DNA of 64,000 nucleotides from Thermodesulfobacteriota bacterium (lineage in GTDB: Bacteria; Desulfobacterota; WTBG01; CAIYCZ01; CAIRTM01), in contig JANQFE010000073.1 in the NCBI GenBank assembly GCA_028278025.1, positions 1-64,000 on the forward strand, read 5' to 3'. Below the pieces are notes generated by a model that saw only the letters and a list, made by a program, of their open reading frames with translations, had not been told where the DNA came from and did not search any database. The position numbers were made by a program, and so were the translations under genes. Positions 25,645 to 36,962 of the stretch are shown here, one piece after another. How positions within the stretch are numbered: the first letter of the stretch is position 1; each line of letters opens with the position of its first letter.

Positions 25645-26523
25645 CTCCACCATCTTGACCGGATATTTTTTCTTCAACTCTTCCACATAGCTGTCATACA
25701 CCTCTTTCTGTTTGGCCTGCTTCAGCTTTCGTTCAATCCGGCTTTTAGCCTGTTCCAGGCTCTGCTGCTCCTCAGCTTTTTTCTCAGTAACCTTTACAAT
25801 ATAAAAGCCTTTTTTGCTTTCAAACACATCACTGAGCTCACCCTGTTTCAGGGAAAAGGCAACCTCTTCAAATTTCTCGCCATAGGTGTTTTTGCGGCGT
25901 CCCTCTGAGAAGAACCCGGTGCTGCCGCCGCGTTTTTTCGTGCGCTTATCATCGGAAACCTGTTTGGCCAGCTCTTCAAAATCAGCCCCATCCTTTATTT
26001 TTTTCAGTGTCTCCCGGGCCTTGGCTTCCTTTTCCTTCTTTACATCCGTGCTGTCACCTTCCTTTACCTCAAACAGAATCAGATTAGCTTTAATTTTTTC
26101 CGGCTTAATAAACTCCTGATTATTTTCATCGTAGTACGTTTTAATATCTTCATCACTGGCAGACACCCTGTCCGAGACTTCCTGCTTGGTAAGCTCCTGG
26201 ATAATAATATTGTCGGAAATCTCTTTTATCTTTTTGGCAACTTCATCCTTCTTGTCAATGCCCTGAGCCCGTGCTTCCTGAGAAAGCAGGCTGAATTTTA
26301 TGGTCTGATCAAGCAGTTTTTTCTTGCCGTCAGGAGTCTCATAACGGGCGCGAAACTGGGGCGGCAGCGTCGATATTTTAGCAAAAAGGTCGGCTTCGGT
26401 GATTTTCTCACTGCCTACCGTGGCCAGCACCTTGTCAGCTTTTTCTTCTTCTGCAAACGCGGCAAAAGACAGTGCACTCACAGCTACCATTGTAATTAAA
26501 ACAATTCTCTTTACTCTTTTCAT
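25639..26523 (-). CDS. Peptidyl-prolyl isomerase, PpiC/SurA-type periplasmic foldase
   Basis: 294 residues. The signal peptide ends near AFA (residue 24). A SurA-N-like helical region (about 30-150) is followed by a parvulin rotamase domain (about 140-260): KIKANLILFEV, DFEELAKQVSDD, GGSTGFFSEGR and FEVAFSLKQGELSDV. A helical C-terminal tail follows. It would help outer-membrane protein folding in the periplasm. The lysine/arginine biosynthesis genes lie upstream, with no clear functional link. Confidence 0.9.
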   Translation of the reverse strand: MKRVKRIVLITMVAVSALSFAAFAEEEKADKVLATVGSEKITEADLFAKISTLPPQFRARYETPDGKKKLLDQTIKFSLLSQEARAQGIDKKDEVAKKIKEISDNIIIQELTKQEVSDRVSASDEDIKTYYDENNQEFIKPEKIKANLILFEVKEGDSTDVKKEKEAKARETLKKIKDGADFEELAKQVSDDKRTKKRGGSTGFFSEGRRKNTYGEKFEEVAFSLKQGELSDVFESKKGFYIVKVTEKKAEEQQSLEQAKSRIERKLKQAKQKEVYDSYVEELKKKYPVKMVEQ

Positions 26524-26684
26524 TAACCCTCTCCTTTCATAAAAAAATTAATTTAAGATTAGATACATAGTTAACTATTGTATTCATCAAACAAATCGTG
26601 AAACAATTTTAAGGTTACTATTCTTATCCTATACCCACCTCCCTCCAGGCAATGTATTCAGAATAAAGTATTTCCATTGAATCA

Positions 26685-26727
26685 GTTTACTGTTTTCTGT
26701 CACTATTCCCTGTTCACTGTTTACCGT

Positions 26728-26733
<6 letters not shown>
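26685..26733 (-). repeat. 7-bp tandem repeat over the dapF stop codon
   Basis: Seven plus-strand heptamers in phase: GTTTACT, GTTTTCT, GTCACTA, TTCCCTG, TTCACTG, TTTACCG, TTCACTG. The dapF stop TGA (26728-26730) lies in the last unit, so the tract starts within the final codons and runs downstream of the gene. Confidence 0.8.
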
Positions 26734-27558
<825 letters not shown>

Positions 27559-27583
27559 ACAATATCCCTCAGACAATATTATA

Positions 27584-28837
27584 TTAGAGCTCTTCCGGAA
27601 CCGTTTCCAGCCTTACAAGATCCTCATAGCTTTCGCGCCTGCGGACCACAAAGTAGCGCGTGTTGTCAACCAGCACCTCCGGTACCCGGGGCCGTGAGTT
27701 GTAATTGGAAGACATGCTGAAACCATAGGCCCCTGCGCTCATTACAGCAATACAATCGCCGCTTACAAACTCGGGAACCTCTCTTTGACGTGCTATAAAA
27801 TCTCCCGTTTCACAAATAGGCCCGACTATATCCGCTGTAACCTGGGGCCCCTGTCTTTTGGCTACCGGCTGTATATCATGGTAGGCTTCATACAGGCTGG
27901 GCCTTACAAGATCATTCATGGCAGCATCAACAACAACGAATTTTTTTTCATCGGTTTGTTTCGTATACAGTACTTTTGTTACTAGGATTCCTGCATTGCC
28001 TACTATTACCCTACCCGGCTCCAGTATAAGAGTACAGGGCAGGCCGTCCATCTCCCTGATTATTGCATCCGCATACTCACTGGGATGGGGGGGCTGTTCA
28101 TCTTCATAGGTGATGCCGAGCCCGCCACCCAGATCAAGGTATTCAATCCGGATTCCCTGTGTAGAAAGCTTCTGAACAAACTGCTTTACCCGGCGCAGAG
28201 TATCAACAAATGGACTCACCTCAGTGATCTGTGAGCCGATATGGCAGGCGACCCCGGCTATCTCAAAATGGGTTGTGGTTACAGCCCGGGTGTATGCCTG
28301 CAGGGCCTCTTCAATCTTTATCCCGAATTTATTCTTTTTGAGCCCTGTCGAAATATAGGGATGGGTCTTGGGATCAATATCAGGATTGATGCGCAGGGCA
28401 ATCCGGGCTTTTCTGCCCGCGGACTGCGCAACTGCACCGAGCAGTTCAAGCTCCTGAGATGATTCAACATTAAACATCAATATATCCGTATTGAGAGCAT
28501 ACTCAAGCTCCTGTCTGCTTTTGCCCACACCGGAATATACGATTTTTTGTGGAGAAATGCCTGCTGTGACTGCCCGAAAAATTTCTCCGCCTGAAACCAC
28601 GTCAACGCCGGCCCCCAGATCGGCAAAAACTTTGAGCACCCCGAGATTTGAATTTGCCTTGACCGAATAGCAGGTGAGGTGCGGTATGCGCTCAAATGCT
28701 CCGTCAAAGACCCTGAAATGATCCTCAAGTGTCTTGCGGCTGTATAGATAAAATGGTGTGCCTATTTCAGAGGCAATAACGTGTAGGGGAACATCTTCGC
28801 AATAAAGGTCATCTCCATGGTACGTAAAGCTATGCAT
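27584..28837 (-). CDS. lysA: Diaminopimelate decarboxylase
   Basis: 417 residues from the ATG at 28837, which has AAGGA just upstream and gives the usual MHSFTYHGDDLYCEDVPL opening. The PLP lysine is in YSVKANSN (about residue 58). Other motifs are VVSGGEI, HIGSQI, LDLGGGLG, EPGRVIVGNAG and CETGDF. It converts meso-diaminopimelate to lysine. It precedes dapF and follows the lipoprotein gene after a dispersed repeat that may separate it from the arg genes. Confidence 0.97.
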   Translation of the reverse strand: MHSFTYHGDDLYCEDVPLHVIASEIGTPFYLYSRKTLEDHFRVFDGAFERIPHLTCYSVKANSNLGVLKVFADLGAGVDVVSGGEIFRAVTAGISPQKIVYSGVGKSRQELEYALNTDILMFNVESSQELELLGAVAQSAGRKARIALRINPDIDPKTHPYISTGLKKNKFGIKIEEALQAYTRAVTTTHFEIAGVACHIGSQITEVSPFVDTLRRVKQFVQKLSTQGIRIEYLDLGGGLGITYEDEQPPHPSEYADAIIREMDGLPCTLILEPGRVIVGNAGILVTKVLYTKQTDEKKFVVVDAAMNDLVRPSLYEAYHDIQPVAKRQGPQVTADIVGPICETGDFIARQREVPEFVSGDCIAVMSAGAYGFSMSSNYNSRPRVPEVLVDNTRYFVVRRRESYEDLVRLETVPEEL

Positions 28838-29272
28838 TGTCCTTCTCTTCAAAAAAATTAGCACTTATCTTCGCCTATATGTGAGGCGTTAGGAATCTCC
28901 CCCAAAAGGGATTATCACTCACCACCGTTATGCACACAGATCTAATTTAAAAAGCCTTTACGGTTTGTTCTTTGTCCCGTTGCAACGCAGCCGAGTGCAG
29001 TGGTTGCTCTGCGGGTCAAGGAGGCAAACTGTTTGAGCGTAGCGAGTTTTTGCCTCCGCCGCAGGCAAGCGCTGTGCGAGGGAAGCCGTAGGCCAAGTTG
29101 CAGGGTGCCTTTTCTTTTGTTACTTTTCTTTGGAGCAAGCAAAGAAAAGTAAGTTTCTATGTATATTTCCTATGCTGCAAATACAGCATGTTTATTTCAC
29201 CCCCAATCGCAAAAAGTGATTCTACTCATACCTCTCATTCTGTCCACTAACTGATTTAGCTATTCTAACCTG
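28838..29272. other. Intergenic stretch occupied by dispersed repeat copy 2
   Basis: 435 bases between the lipoprotein gene and lysA. Apart from the repeat at 28947-29153 I see no gene and no recognisable lysine riboswitch. Confidence 0.7.
28947..29153. repeat. Dispersed composite repeat, copy 2
   Basis: The same end modules as copy 1: TGCAACGCAGCCGAGTGCAG (28981-29000) and the 58-base right end (29095-29152). The right end has its 13-bp inverted repeat at 29120-29132 and 29140-29152. The middle is unrelated to copy 1 but again holds a hairpin: GGAGGCAAA (29020-29028) with TTTGCCTCC (29049-29057), enclosing GAGCGTAGCGAG. A 66-codon frame across it is an artefact. Confidence 0.85.
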
Positions 29273-30352
29273 TTACTTGATAATATACAACACCTCTGCC
29301 GGTTTTGAAAAATCGCTCTCATTGGCCTGGGCTGATTTATCCACTGATGTAACCGCATAGATATACCGTTTTCGTTTCCTGGCTGTTGTGTCGACCCAGG
29401 AGCTCTGGGATATACGTTTCTCATTTAATCTGATAAATTCTTTTGCCGGAAGCTCCCTTCTATACAGGTTAAATCCGGCGAAATCCTGCTCTGCTTTGGG
29501 CATCCATTTCAGGACTATACCGTCTGCTGTAGGGATGGCTGTCAGGGCCTGAGGTATTCCGGGAGGTTTTATATCACTGTAGACTATTTTAATCTCTGCT
29601 GAGGCAGCACTTTCAATCAGGCTGCCCTGTACGGCCCGTACAGCCCGTACGCTGTAATAATACACAGTGTCCTGCTTCTCGGGAATATCTTCAAACCATG
29701 TATCTATAAGTATCTCCTCATGGAGGGGCAACTGTTCAGTTACCCCCGGATCTGCAGCACGATACACATTATATCCTGCAATATTATCGGCAGGGGTTCC
29801 ATCCGCCAGCGTCAGTGTTTTATCCCACTGCAGTTCTACAACACGGTAGCGCCGGGAAACCGAAAACCCGCCCGGAGCAGCAGGCGGCACATCCCAGTAG
29901 ATATGGACCTTCCTTGAGTACGGCCCCGGCACGTCCTTTTCATTATAGCACTGTATGGTATACGTGTAGAGGTTCTGTACCGTTATATCACGGTCATAGT
30001 AGAGCACCCATTCTCTACCCGGGGTTTTTCCCCGGGGACCACGGTACTCATAGTCAAATATCTGAATAAAGTTTTTAGGGCACTTCAGACAGGCTTGTTC
30101 AAAAGGCACTTCTTCTCTGAATATTCTGCAGCCTGCCAGATCGTGAAGAGACGACTCATTTGTATTTTGCCGGGGAAATTTCCACACGAGCACAACGGCT
30201 TCATCACGGGCAAAGGCATACAGCCTCTCTGCGGGCTGTGGTGCGATGGTAAGGGGCAGCCCCGGATCAGCCTTTCTGCCGCATGCAAAAAAAAACAGCA
30301 CCAAGAGAAGACCGGCTGCGCGTTGCAGGGTGCGTACAGCAGGTTTACTCAT
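29273..30352 (-). CDS. Lipoprotein with LptM-like start and fibronectin type III domains
   Basis: About 359 residues from the ATG at 30352; upstream codons are made of heptamer repeats and are unlikely to be translated. Signal peptide II with cleavage at FFACG, then RKADPGLPL, resembling the CGxKGPLxxP start of the small lipoprotein LptM found beside lysA or dapF in proteobacteria. Two or three fibronectin type III domains follow (about 60-355: VVLVWKFP, VELQWDKTL, IVLKWMPKAEQDF). It sits between argH and lysA. It is probably anchored in the outer membrane; its partner is unknown. Confidence 0.8.
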   Translation of the reverse strand: MSKPAVRTLQRAAGLLLVLFFFACGRKADPGLPLTIAPQPAERLYAFARDEAVVLVWKFPRQNTNESSLHDLAGCRIFREEVPFEQACLKCPKNFIQIFDYEYRGPRGKTPGREWVLYYDRDITVQNLYTYTIQCYNEKDVPGPYSRKVHIYWDVPPAAPGGFSVSRRYRVVELQWDKTLTLADGTPADNIAGYNVYRAADPGVTEQLPLHEEILIDTWFEDIPEKQDTVYYYSVRAVRAVQGSLIESAASAEIKIVYSDIKPPGIPQALTAIPTADGIVLKWMPKAEQDFAGFNLYRRELPAKEFIRLNEKRISQSSWVDTTARKRKRYIYAVTSVDKSAQANESDFSKPAEVLYIIK

Positions 30353-30376
30353 CAGCGCTTGCCCCAGCATCCTTTT

Positions 30377-30411
30377 GTGTTTACTGTTTAACGCGTAACC
30401 CGTAACGTATA
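30377..30411 (-). repeat. 7-bp tandem repeat between argH and the lipoprotein gene
   Basis: Plus-strand units GTGTTTA, CTGTTTA, ACGCGTA, ACCCGTA, ACGTATA in phase. It begins 45 bases past the argH stop and ends 25 bases before the lipoprotein start, so here the tract does not touch the stop codon. Confidence 0.75.
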
Positions 30412-30455
30412 ATAATATGTTTTTCACCTGAGTTTCCACTAATCCCATGAACAGT

Positions 30456-31895
30456 TTACTTCACGTCGGCCATTTTCCTGCGGGTAGTCTCTGCCTGTTC
30501 AATAAATTTTTTGCCCTTACGCAGTTCTGCAGCCGCCTTTCGAATAGCCTGTTTAACAGCGGTCCTGCCGGTCCCGCCGACACAGGTCCTGCGGTTTATG
30601 GATGCCGTAAGGGCTATAGTGTTTAGAACATCAGCCCCAATATTTTTGTTAAAACGTTTGAGTTCATTAACCGACAGATCCCAAAGACTTTTCTTTTTCC
30701 GGATACAATATGAAACTATACGACCCACGATGTCATGGGCGGTCCTGAAGGCAACACCTTTTTCCACAAGATAATCGGCGAGATCGGTGGCCGTTAAAAA
30801 TCCGCTCTGAGCGGCTTCAGCCATTTTTTCTTTATTAACCTTAATCTCCGGGAGCATTAAGGCAAAAACGGCAAGACAGCTTTTTACCGTCTCAACTGTA
30901 TCAAAAAGGGCTTCTTTATCTTCCTGCAGGTCACGGTTGTAGGTCAGGGGCAGCGATTTCATCAGGGTCAGCAGCGCCATCAGGCTGCCGTAGACCCGGC
31001 CTGTTTTTCCCCGTATCAGTTCGGGCACATCAGGGTTCTTTTTCTGAGGCATGATGCTGCTGCCCGTGCAGAAAGAATCTGAGATCTCAACAAACTGAAA
31101 TTCAGAGGATGTCCACAAAATAAGCTCTTCACAAAAACGGCTCAGATGCATCATTACAATGGCAGCATTGCTGCAAAATTCGATGAGTGTATCCCGATCA
31201 CTTACCGAGTCCATGCTGTTGGCAGTAACTGCCGGGTAGCCAAGCAGCCCGGCTACATACTGCCTGTCAATAGGATGCGGCGTTCCGGCCAGGGCACCGG
31301 CCCCCAGCGGCATCCTGTTGACCCTGCCGTAGCATGCCTCCATTCTGGCCCTGTCCCTCTGGAGCATCTCAAAATAGGCCATCACATGATGGGCAAACAA
31401 AAGGGGCTGGGCATGCTGCAAATGGGTAAACCCAGGCAGAAAAACATCTATGTGCTTTTCAGCCATAGTGATCAGAGCCTGTTGAACCTGATCTAATAAG
31501 CAAACAGTGTCAACAAGTGCGTCCCTCAGATACAGGCTGACATCCAGGGCAATCTGGTCATTTCTGCTTCGGGCGGTATGGATTTTTCCCCCGACCGCTC
31601 CCACTTTTTGAATCAGCCTGGATTCAATGAGCATATGAATATCTTCTTTTTGCGGGGCAAAGGCCAGCTTGCCGTTCTCTATTTCCTTTTCAATCTCTTT
31701 AAGAGCGCCGATGATCGTGCGGGCATCCCGGGCCGGTATGATTTTCTGTTTTGAGAGCATGCGGCAGTGAGCAATACTGCCCATGATGTCATACCGGTAC
31801 AGAATATGATCAAACGCAATTGATGCTGTAAATTCATCTACAGCTTTCGATGTTGCTGTGCCAAAACGACCGGCCCAAAGCTTCTTAGCGGCCAT
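30456..31895 (-). CDS. argH: Argininosuccinate lyase
   Basis: 479 residues. The fumarase/aspartase superfamily signature [12 protein letters not shown] is present (about 283-294), along with TARSRNDQ and [10 protein letters not shown]. It splits argininosuccinate into arginine and fumarate, the last step of arginine synthesis. Its start overlaps the end of argG by 11 bases, so the two are translationally coupled. Confidence 0.98.
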   Translation of the reverse strand: MAAKKLWAGRFGTATSKAVDEFTASIAFDHILYRYDIMGSIAHCRMLSKQKIIPARDARTIIGALKEIEKEIENGKLAFAPQKEDIHMLIESRLIQKVGAVGGKIHTARSRNDQIALDVSLYLRDALVDTVCLLDQVQQALITMAEKHIDVFLPGFTHLQHAQPLLFAHHVMAYFEMLQRDRARMEACYGRVNRMPLGAGALAGTPHPIDRQYVAGLLGYPAVTANSMDSVSDRDTLIEFCSNAAIVMMHLSRFCEELILWTSSEFQFVEISDSFCTGSSIMPQKKNPDVPELIRGKTGRVYGSLMALLTLMKSLPLTYNRDLQEDKEALFDTVETVKSCLAVFALMLPEIKVNKEKMAEAAQSGFLTATDLADYLVEKGVAFRTAHDIVGRIVSYCIRKKKSLWDLSVNELKRFNKNIGADVLNTIALTASINRRTCVGGTGRTAVKQAIRKAAAELRKGKKFIEQAETTRRKMADVK

Positions 31896-33105
31896 CCCTC
31901 TCCCTCCGGCACAATGCGTTTACTCGCAGTCGCAGGGCATTGAGACGAATAAACCCATCGGCATCACTCTGTTTGTAAACACTGTCCTCTTCAAAAGTAG
32001 CAAAATCTTCCCGGTACAGGCTTGTGGGTGACTGCCTGCCTACAACCGTGCAGGTGCCTTTATACAACTTAAGCCTTACTGTTCCCATAACGTTTTTCTG
32101 ACTCTCATCAATAGCCTTCTGCAATACTTCCCGTTCAGGAGCAAACCAATAGCCGTAATACACAAGCTCTGCATAACGGGGCATCATTTCATCTTTGAAA
32201 TGCATAATCTCCCGGTCAAGCGTAAGGGACTCAATTGCCCGATGGGCATGATGCAGGATTGTGCCGCCCGGGGTTTCATACACCCCCCGTGACTTCATCC
32301 CTACATAGCGGTTCTCAACAATGTCGGCTCTGCCGATACCGTTTTGTCCCCCCAGCCTGTTGAGATGCTCGAGCAGGCTGGCAGGGCTCATCTCTTTTCC
32401 ATCAACTGAAACCGGGTCCCCGTTACTGTAACCTATTTCAATATAGGTAGGCTTATCAGGTGCTTTTTCCGGGGCAACACTCATGACAAACATATCCTCA
32501 CGGGGTTCGGCCCACGGATCTTCAAGTATGCCGCCTTCAAAGCTTATATGAAAAAGATTGCGGTCACTGCTGTATGGTTTTTGAGCGGTTACGGGCACAG
32601 GAATATCGTGTTTTCTGGCATACTCTATTAAGGCATTACGCGAGTTAAGCTTCCAGCAGGGGTGTCTCCATGGAGCAATAATTTTTATATCAGGATTAAG
32701 CGACAGATAAGAAAGCTCAAAACGAACCTGATCATTTCCTTTGCCGGTTGCCCCGTGGGAAACCGCGTCGGCACCCTCTGCTGAGGCAATCTCAATTTGT
32801 TTCTTGGCAATAAGGGGCCGGGCAATAGAAGTACCAAGCATATAACTTCCCTCGTAAAGCGCATTAGCTCTCAGCATGGGGAAGATAAAATCTTTAACAA
32901 ACGCTTCCTTTAAGTCCTCAACATACACACTGCTCGCACCTGTTGCCAGGGCCTTTTCTTGAATGCCGGCAAGCTCCTCAGCCTGTCCTAAATCAGCAGC
33001 AAAGGCGATAACTTCACAATCGAAAGTTTCTTTGAGCCAGGTTAAAATAACAGAGGTATCAAGGCCCCCGGAATATGCAAGGACAGCTTTTTTAATACTC
33101 TCCAT
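31885..33105 (-). CDS. argG: Argininosuccinate synthase
   Basis: 406 residues. The N-type ATP pyrophosphatase P-loop [10 protein letters not shown] (about 9-18) is present, with [13 protein letters not shown] (about 118-130). It joins citrulline and aspartate using ATP. The order argF-argG-argH on this strand follows the pathway. Confidence 0.98.
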   Translation of the reverse strand: MESIKKAVLAYSGGLDTSVILTWLKETFDCEVIAFAADLGQAEELAGIQEKALATGASSVYVEDLKEAFVKDFIFPMLRANALYEGSYMLGTSIARPLIAKKQIEIASAEGADAVSHGATGKGNDQVRFELSYLSLNPDIKIIAPWRHPCWKLNSRNALIEYARKHDIPVPVTAQKPYSSDRNLFHISFEGGILEDPWAEPREDMFVMSVAPEKAPDKPTYIEIGYSNGDPVSVDGKEMSPASLLEHLNRLGGQNGIGRADIVENRYVGMKSRGVYETPGGTILHHAHRAIESLTLDREIMHFKDEMMPRYAELVYYGYWFAPEREVLQKAIDESQKNVMGTVRLKLYKGTCTVVGRQSPTSLYREDFATFEEDSVYKQSDADGFIRLNALRLRVNALCRRERDGR

Positions 33106-33178
33106 GTAAGTAATCTCCGCTTTTTGCTTGATTGGTAATTAGCAAAACATGTTATTGAAAAAAATTATATACCATATT

Positions 33179-34099
33179 CTATGCCTTACGGCCCATTAAC
33201 AGCTCAAGTACTGCTTTTTGTACATGCATGCGGTTCTCGGCCTGGTCAAAGACAACCGAGTTTTTACCATCCATAACACCATCGGTTATTTCTTCTCCTC
33301 TATGAGCCGGAAGACAGTGCATAACCATCACATCGTCTTTTGAAGCAGCCACTAGCTCTTCATTTACCTGAAACCCCTTAAAGGCCCTTATGCGCTCACG
33401 GTATTCTTTTTCCTGCCCCATGCTGACCCAGGTATCAGTGCTGATAACATCTGCCCCTTTAACAGCCTTATAGGGATCATGCACCAGTGAAATATTTGAT
33501 GATGCTTCTTTTTGCGCCCTCTTCAAAATAGCATCTTTAGGCGTGTGATTTCTGGGACAGGCCAGAGTCAGATCAAAATCAAGACGCAGGGCAGCATTAA
33601 TCCATGAATGGGCAATATTATTTCCATCACCAATATAGGCGACTTTACGGTTTGCATACCCTCCCCTTTGCTCGGTCATCGTAAAAACATCGGCCAGCGT
33701 CTGACAGGGGTGATAAAGGTCTGTGAGACCGTTTATAACCGGAATATCAGCACTACGGGCAAGCTCCTCAACGGTTTCCTGCTTAAACGTTCGAATCATA
33801 ATCCCGTCCAGGTACCGCGAGAGAGCTCTGGCAGTATCCGGAATTGATTCGCCCCTGCCAAGCTGCGTGTCGGTCCAGCGCAGATACAGGGCCAGGCCGC
33901 CCAGCTGAAATGTGCCCACCTCAAAAGAGACTCTGGTTCTGGTTGAAGGTTTTTCAAAAATCATTCCAAGGGTTTTACCTTTCAAGGGATGATACACTTC
34001 ACCTTGCTTCTGTTTCTTCTTCAGGACCGATGCCCTGCTGAAAATTTTGTCGAAATCCTTTTTTGTCAGATCATATAGACATAACAGATCTTTTTGCAT
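33179..34099 (-). CDS. argF: Ornithine carbamoyltransferase
   Basis: 306 residues. The carbamoyl phosphate site STRTRVSFE (about 52-60), ornithine-site HPCQTLAD (about 130-137) and the loop HCLPAHRGEEI (about 265-275) are intact. It makes citrulline from ornithine and carbamoyl phosphate. It follows argD after 137 bases. Confidence 0.97.
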   Translation of the reverse strand: MQKDLLCLYDLTKKDFDKIFSRASVLKKKQKQGEVYHPLKGKTLGMIFEKPSTRTRVSFEVGTFQLGGLALYLRWTDTQLGRGESIPDTARALSRYLDGIMIRTFKQETVEELARSADIPVINGLTDLYHPCQTLADVFTMTEQRGGYANRKVAYIGDGNNIAHSWINAALRLDFDLTLACPRNHTPKDAILKRAQKEASSNISLVHDPYKAVKGADVISTDTWVSMGQEKEYRERIRAFKGFQVNEELVAASKDDVMVMHCLPAHRGEEITDGVMDGKNSVVFDQAENRMHVQKAVLELLMGRKA

Positions 34100-34236
34100 A
34101 ATGTTCTCATTAAATAATTTATAATGTCAAAGTACCAAAGATGTGTTGATACATGCGGCAGCAACTATGCATTAGCTGCTGCACTAACAAACCAGTAATT
34201 TAAAATGCCAAAGCAATTCTCGAAGTTCAATTTTAC

Positions 34237-35436
34237 TTATTTACCCTTCTGAATTTCTGCAAAAATTGTATGCAATACCTCTATACACGTATCTATGTCA
34301 CTTCCGGTTACGATCAGCGGCGGAACAAACCGTAACACCCTGTCAAGGGTACAATTAATTATAATACCCCTGGCAAGACATTCCTGCACAATCTGTTTTC
34401 CGTCTATGCTGAGCTCCATACCAATGATGAGGCCTTTGCCCCTGACATCAGCGATAATATCCGGGTAGGCTTCTTTGAGATCTACAAGCTTTTCACGAAA
34501 ATAGCTCCCCATCCTGGCACAGTTGTGCAACACATCACTGTTGACCAGTTCTTTTAAAACAGCCACGGCAGCGGCCATAACAACCGGGTTACCGCCGAAT
34601 GTAGAGGCATGTGTTCCTGGGGTAAAGCTTTGCGCAACGTTATCGGTTGCCAGCATGGCACCAGCAGGAAGCCCGCCGGCCAGCGCTTTTGCCAGGGTCA
34701 TAATATCGGGGGCGACACCATAATGCTCGTAAGCGAACATCTTACCGGTCCTGCCCATACCAACCTGGACCTCATCGAAAATCAGCAGCAGGCCTTCCCG
34801 GTCACACAGCTGCCGTACCTGTTTGAGATAGTCATCGGCAGGGACATTTACCCCGCCCTCACCTTGGATAGGCTCAAGCATTACCGCGCAGGTTTTGTCA
34901 GTGATGGCATGCTCAAGCGCCTGGATATCATTAAAAGGCACATAGGTAAAACCGGCAAGCAAGGGGTCAAATCCTTTATGAAACTTATCCTGACCGGTTG
35001 CCGTCAGTGTTGCCAGGGTCCTGCCATGAAAAGAAGATTCCATGGTGACAATTTCAAACCGCTTTCCGTTAGAATGCGCATAGGCACATTTGCGCGCAAG
35101 TTTAAGGGCGGCCTCATTGGCCTCTGCACCACTGTTGCAAAAAAACACTTTGTCTGCAAAAGAATGCCGGGTTAAAAGGGCCGCAAGCTCTGCCTGGGGC
35201 TGCGTATAAAACAGGTTTGAAACATGTACCAGCCTGTCAACCTGGGACTGCACTGCTTTGGCAACACCGGCATGGCAGTGTCCCAGGTTACAGACAGCAA
35301 TACCGCTAAGGAAATCAAGATACTGCCTGCCCTTATCGTCCCAGACCTGAACCCCTTTTCCCCGTGAGAGCACGATAGGGTATCTGCCGTACGTATGAAA
35401 AATATTCTGATCGGTCTTTTCTATTGTATCATTCAT
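34237..35436 (-). CDS. argD: Acetylornithine/succinyl-diaminopimelate aminotransferase family
   Basis: 399 residues of the class III PLP aminotransferase family. GNSGAEANEAALK binds the cofactor phosphate, LIFDEVQVGMGRTG contains the conserved aspartate, and TLAKALAGGLPAGAM holds the PLP lysine (about residue 256). In this context it makes N-acetylornithine. ArgD enzymes often also serve as DapC, which would fit the nearby lysA-dapF; that is inference. Confidence 0.95.
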   Translation of the reverse strand: MNDTIEKTDQNIFHTYGRYPIVLSRGKGVQVWDDKGRQYLDFLSGIAVCNLGHCHAGVAKAVQSQVDRLVHVSNLFYTQPQAELAALLTRHSFADKVFFCNSGAEANEAALKLARKCAYAHSNGKRFEIVTMESSFHGRTLATLTATGQDKFHKGFDPLLAGFTYVPFNDIQALEHAITDKTCAVMLEPIQGEGGVNVPADDYLKQVRQLCDREGLLLIFDEVQVGMGRTGKMFAYEHYGVAPDIMTLAKALAGGLPAGAMLATDNVAQSFTPGTHASTFGGNPVVMAAAVAVLKELVNSDVLHNCARMGSYFREKLVDLKEAYPDIIADVRGKGLIIGMELSIDGKQIVQECLARGIIINCTLDRVLRFVPPLIVTGSDIDTCIEVLHTIFAEIQKGK

Positions 35437-35919
35437 TGCAAGCTCAACATGTTAGCATAAGTATACAAACCTGTCTGATGTTAACTGATCGCTTCGCTTG
35501 AGGAGCATTCTGCCGGGGCAGAATTCGAGGAGCGTTGCGACTTGTTTTTTGACAGGATTACAGGATCAACATGCTTTTACCACTGGTATATCTAATCATT
35601 TTTTCATAAATTATTGCCGCAGACTGACGTCGACCGCCGCAGACCTTTCAAGCGGACGACCTGTCCGCTTGAAAACAGCAATCACTTCGTGATGTCTATA
35701 AAAAACCTTAATCCCTGGAACCCTTGGCACCTTGTATCCCCAATTCTTTTTTTGCTTAACAGCTTATTAGCTCAAAAGCTTTTATAACCTCAAGGCCAAA
35801 GGCCGATCCTCAAAGCCCGCTTGAGCGGGATGATTCTAATGCTTAATAAGCATTCAGCAACAAGAGTTTTCTTGTTCCTTCTTTGCTTACCAGTAATCAG
35901 CTCAACAGCTTTTTCACTG
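35437..35919. other. argB-argD gap with small palindromes
   Basis: 483 bases without a gene. Visible structures are the hairpin TCAAGCGGAC-gacct-GTCCGCTTGA (35648-35672), the palindrome CCCGCTTGAGCGGG (about 35816-35829) and a GACAGGATTACAGGAT word (about 35550-35566) that also occurs in part at 9519. No arginine operator is recognisable. Confidence 0.6.
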
Positions 35920-35937
35920 TCAACTGTCCACTATCTG
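35910..35937 (-). repeat. 7-bp tandem repeat over the argB stop codon
   Basis: Plus-strand units TTTTTCA, CTGTCAA, CTGTCCA, CTATCTG. The stop TGA (35920-35922) lies within the second unit. Confidence 0.65.
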
Positions 35938-36795
35938 TGTGCCGATGCCTACATCGGTAAAGATTTCCAGAAGCACAGCATGTTCAATCCGGCCGTCGAT
36001 AATATGGGCTTTTTTAACACCATTATCTAAAGCTTTACAGCAGCAATTAACTTTGGGTATCATGCCGCCGCTGATTTCTCCTTTTTTAATAAACTGTTTT
36101 ATTTCCTTTTCCGTGAGAGTTGAAATAAGCCGACCCTTTTTATCCTTAACGCCCGCAACATCCGTAAGCAGGATAAGTTTTTCTGCTTTAAGGGCCGCAG
36201 AAATTTCACCGGCCGCCATATCTGCATTAATATTATAGGTTTCTCCATTATCACCGACACCAAGCGGTGCAATAACCGGTATAAACTGATGCGTGTCAAG
36301 GGTATTAATAACATGCGGGTTGACCGCAGTTATTTCTCCCACCATACCCAGATCGACTGTTTTTGACTCGTCGTGCTTATCTTTCAGACACAGCTTTTTT
36401 GCCTTAATCAGGCTGCCGTCCTTGCCGCTTAATCCTACTGCCCGGCCGCCATTTTGGTTGATATGATTTACTATCTCCTTGTTTATCTTACCAACAAGAA
36501 CCATTTCAACGATATCAACAGTCTCCTTATCAGTAATCCGCATGCCGTCTATAAACGTGGATTTTTTTCCCAGTTTCTCCATGAGCTCGCCGATCTGCGG
36601 TCCGCCGCCATGGACTATAACGGGCCGGATACCTACATAGTTAAGTAGGATAATATCCAGTGCAAAGCTATGGCTCAGTGCACTGTCAATCATTGCATTT
36701 CCGCCGAATTTAATCACAAATGTTTTGTTATTAAACGCCCTGATATAAGGTAGAGCTTCCATCAGGGTTTTGGCTTTTGTGATTGCTTTCTGCAT
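35920..36795 (-). CDS. argB: Acetylglutamate kinase
   Basis: 291 residues of the amino acid kinase fold: [10 protein letters not shown] (about 26-35), [14 protein letters not shown] (about 58-71) and [10 protein letters not shown] (about 186-195). It phosphorylates N-acetylglutamate, usually the arginine-inhibited step. The N-terminal helix (1-22) is present, which in arginine-sensitive hexameric enzymes links the subunits. Confidence 0.97.
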   Translation of the reverse strand: MQKAITKAKTLMEALPYIRAFNNKTFVIKFGGNAMIDSALSHSFALDIILLNYVGIRPVIVHGGGPQIGELMEKLGKKSTFIDGMRITDKETVDIVEMVLVGKINKEIVNHINQNGGRAVGLSGKDGSLIKAKKLCLKDKHDESKTVDLGMVGEITAVNPHVINTLDTHQFIPVIAPLGVGDNGETYNINADMAAGEISAALKAEKLILLTDVAGVKDKKGRLISTLTEKEIKQFIKKGEISGGMIPKVNCCCKALDNGVKKAHIIDGRIEHAVLLEIFTDVGIGTQIVDS

Positions 36796-36962
36796 AACAA
36801 CCCACCCATGTTAGAGCAATGTTCTTTTTTCCATAGCCCTTGAGCTATACTAATAGTCGTTCCAGCGAGCAGGTTGCCCGCAGCAATCAAACAGGTGCGA
36901 GCCCAGCTTACGCCCACCTCACGTACTATTTTATTGCGTGCACCTGAAACTTCAGTGCCCCT

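Noticed and set aside
28942-29142. 66-codon minus-strand frame
   Set aside because: The frame across the second copy of the dispersed repeat, with no support as a protein.
28838-29272. Lysine riboswitch before lysA
   Set aside because: The region is filled by a dispersed repeat and lacks the multi-helix L-box pattern.
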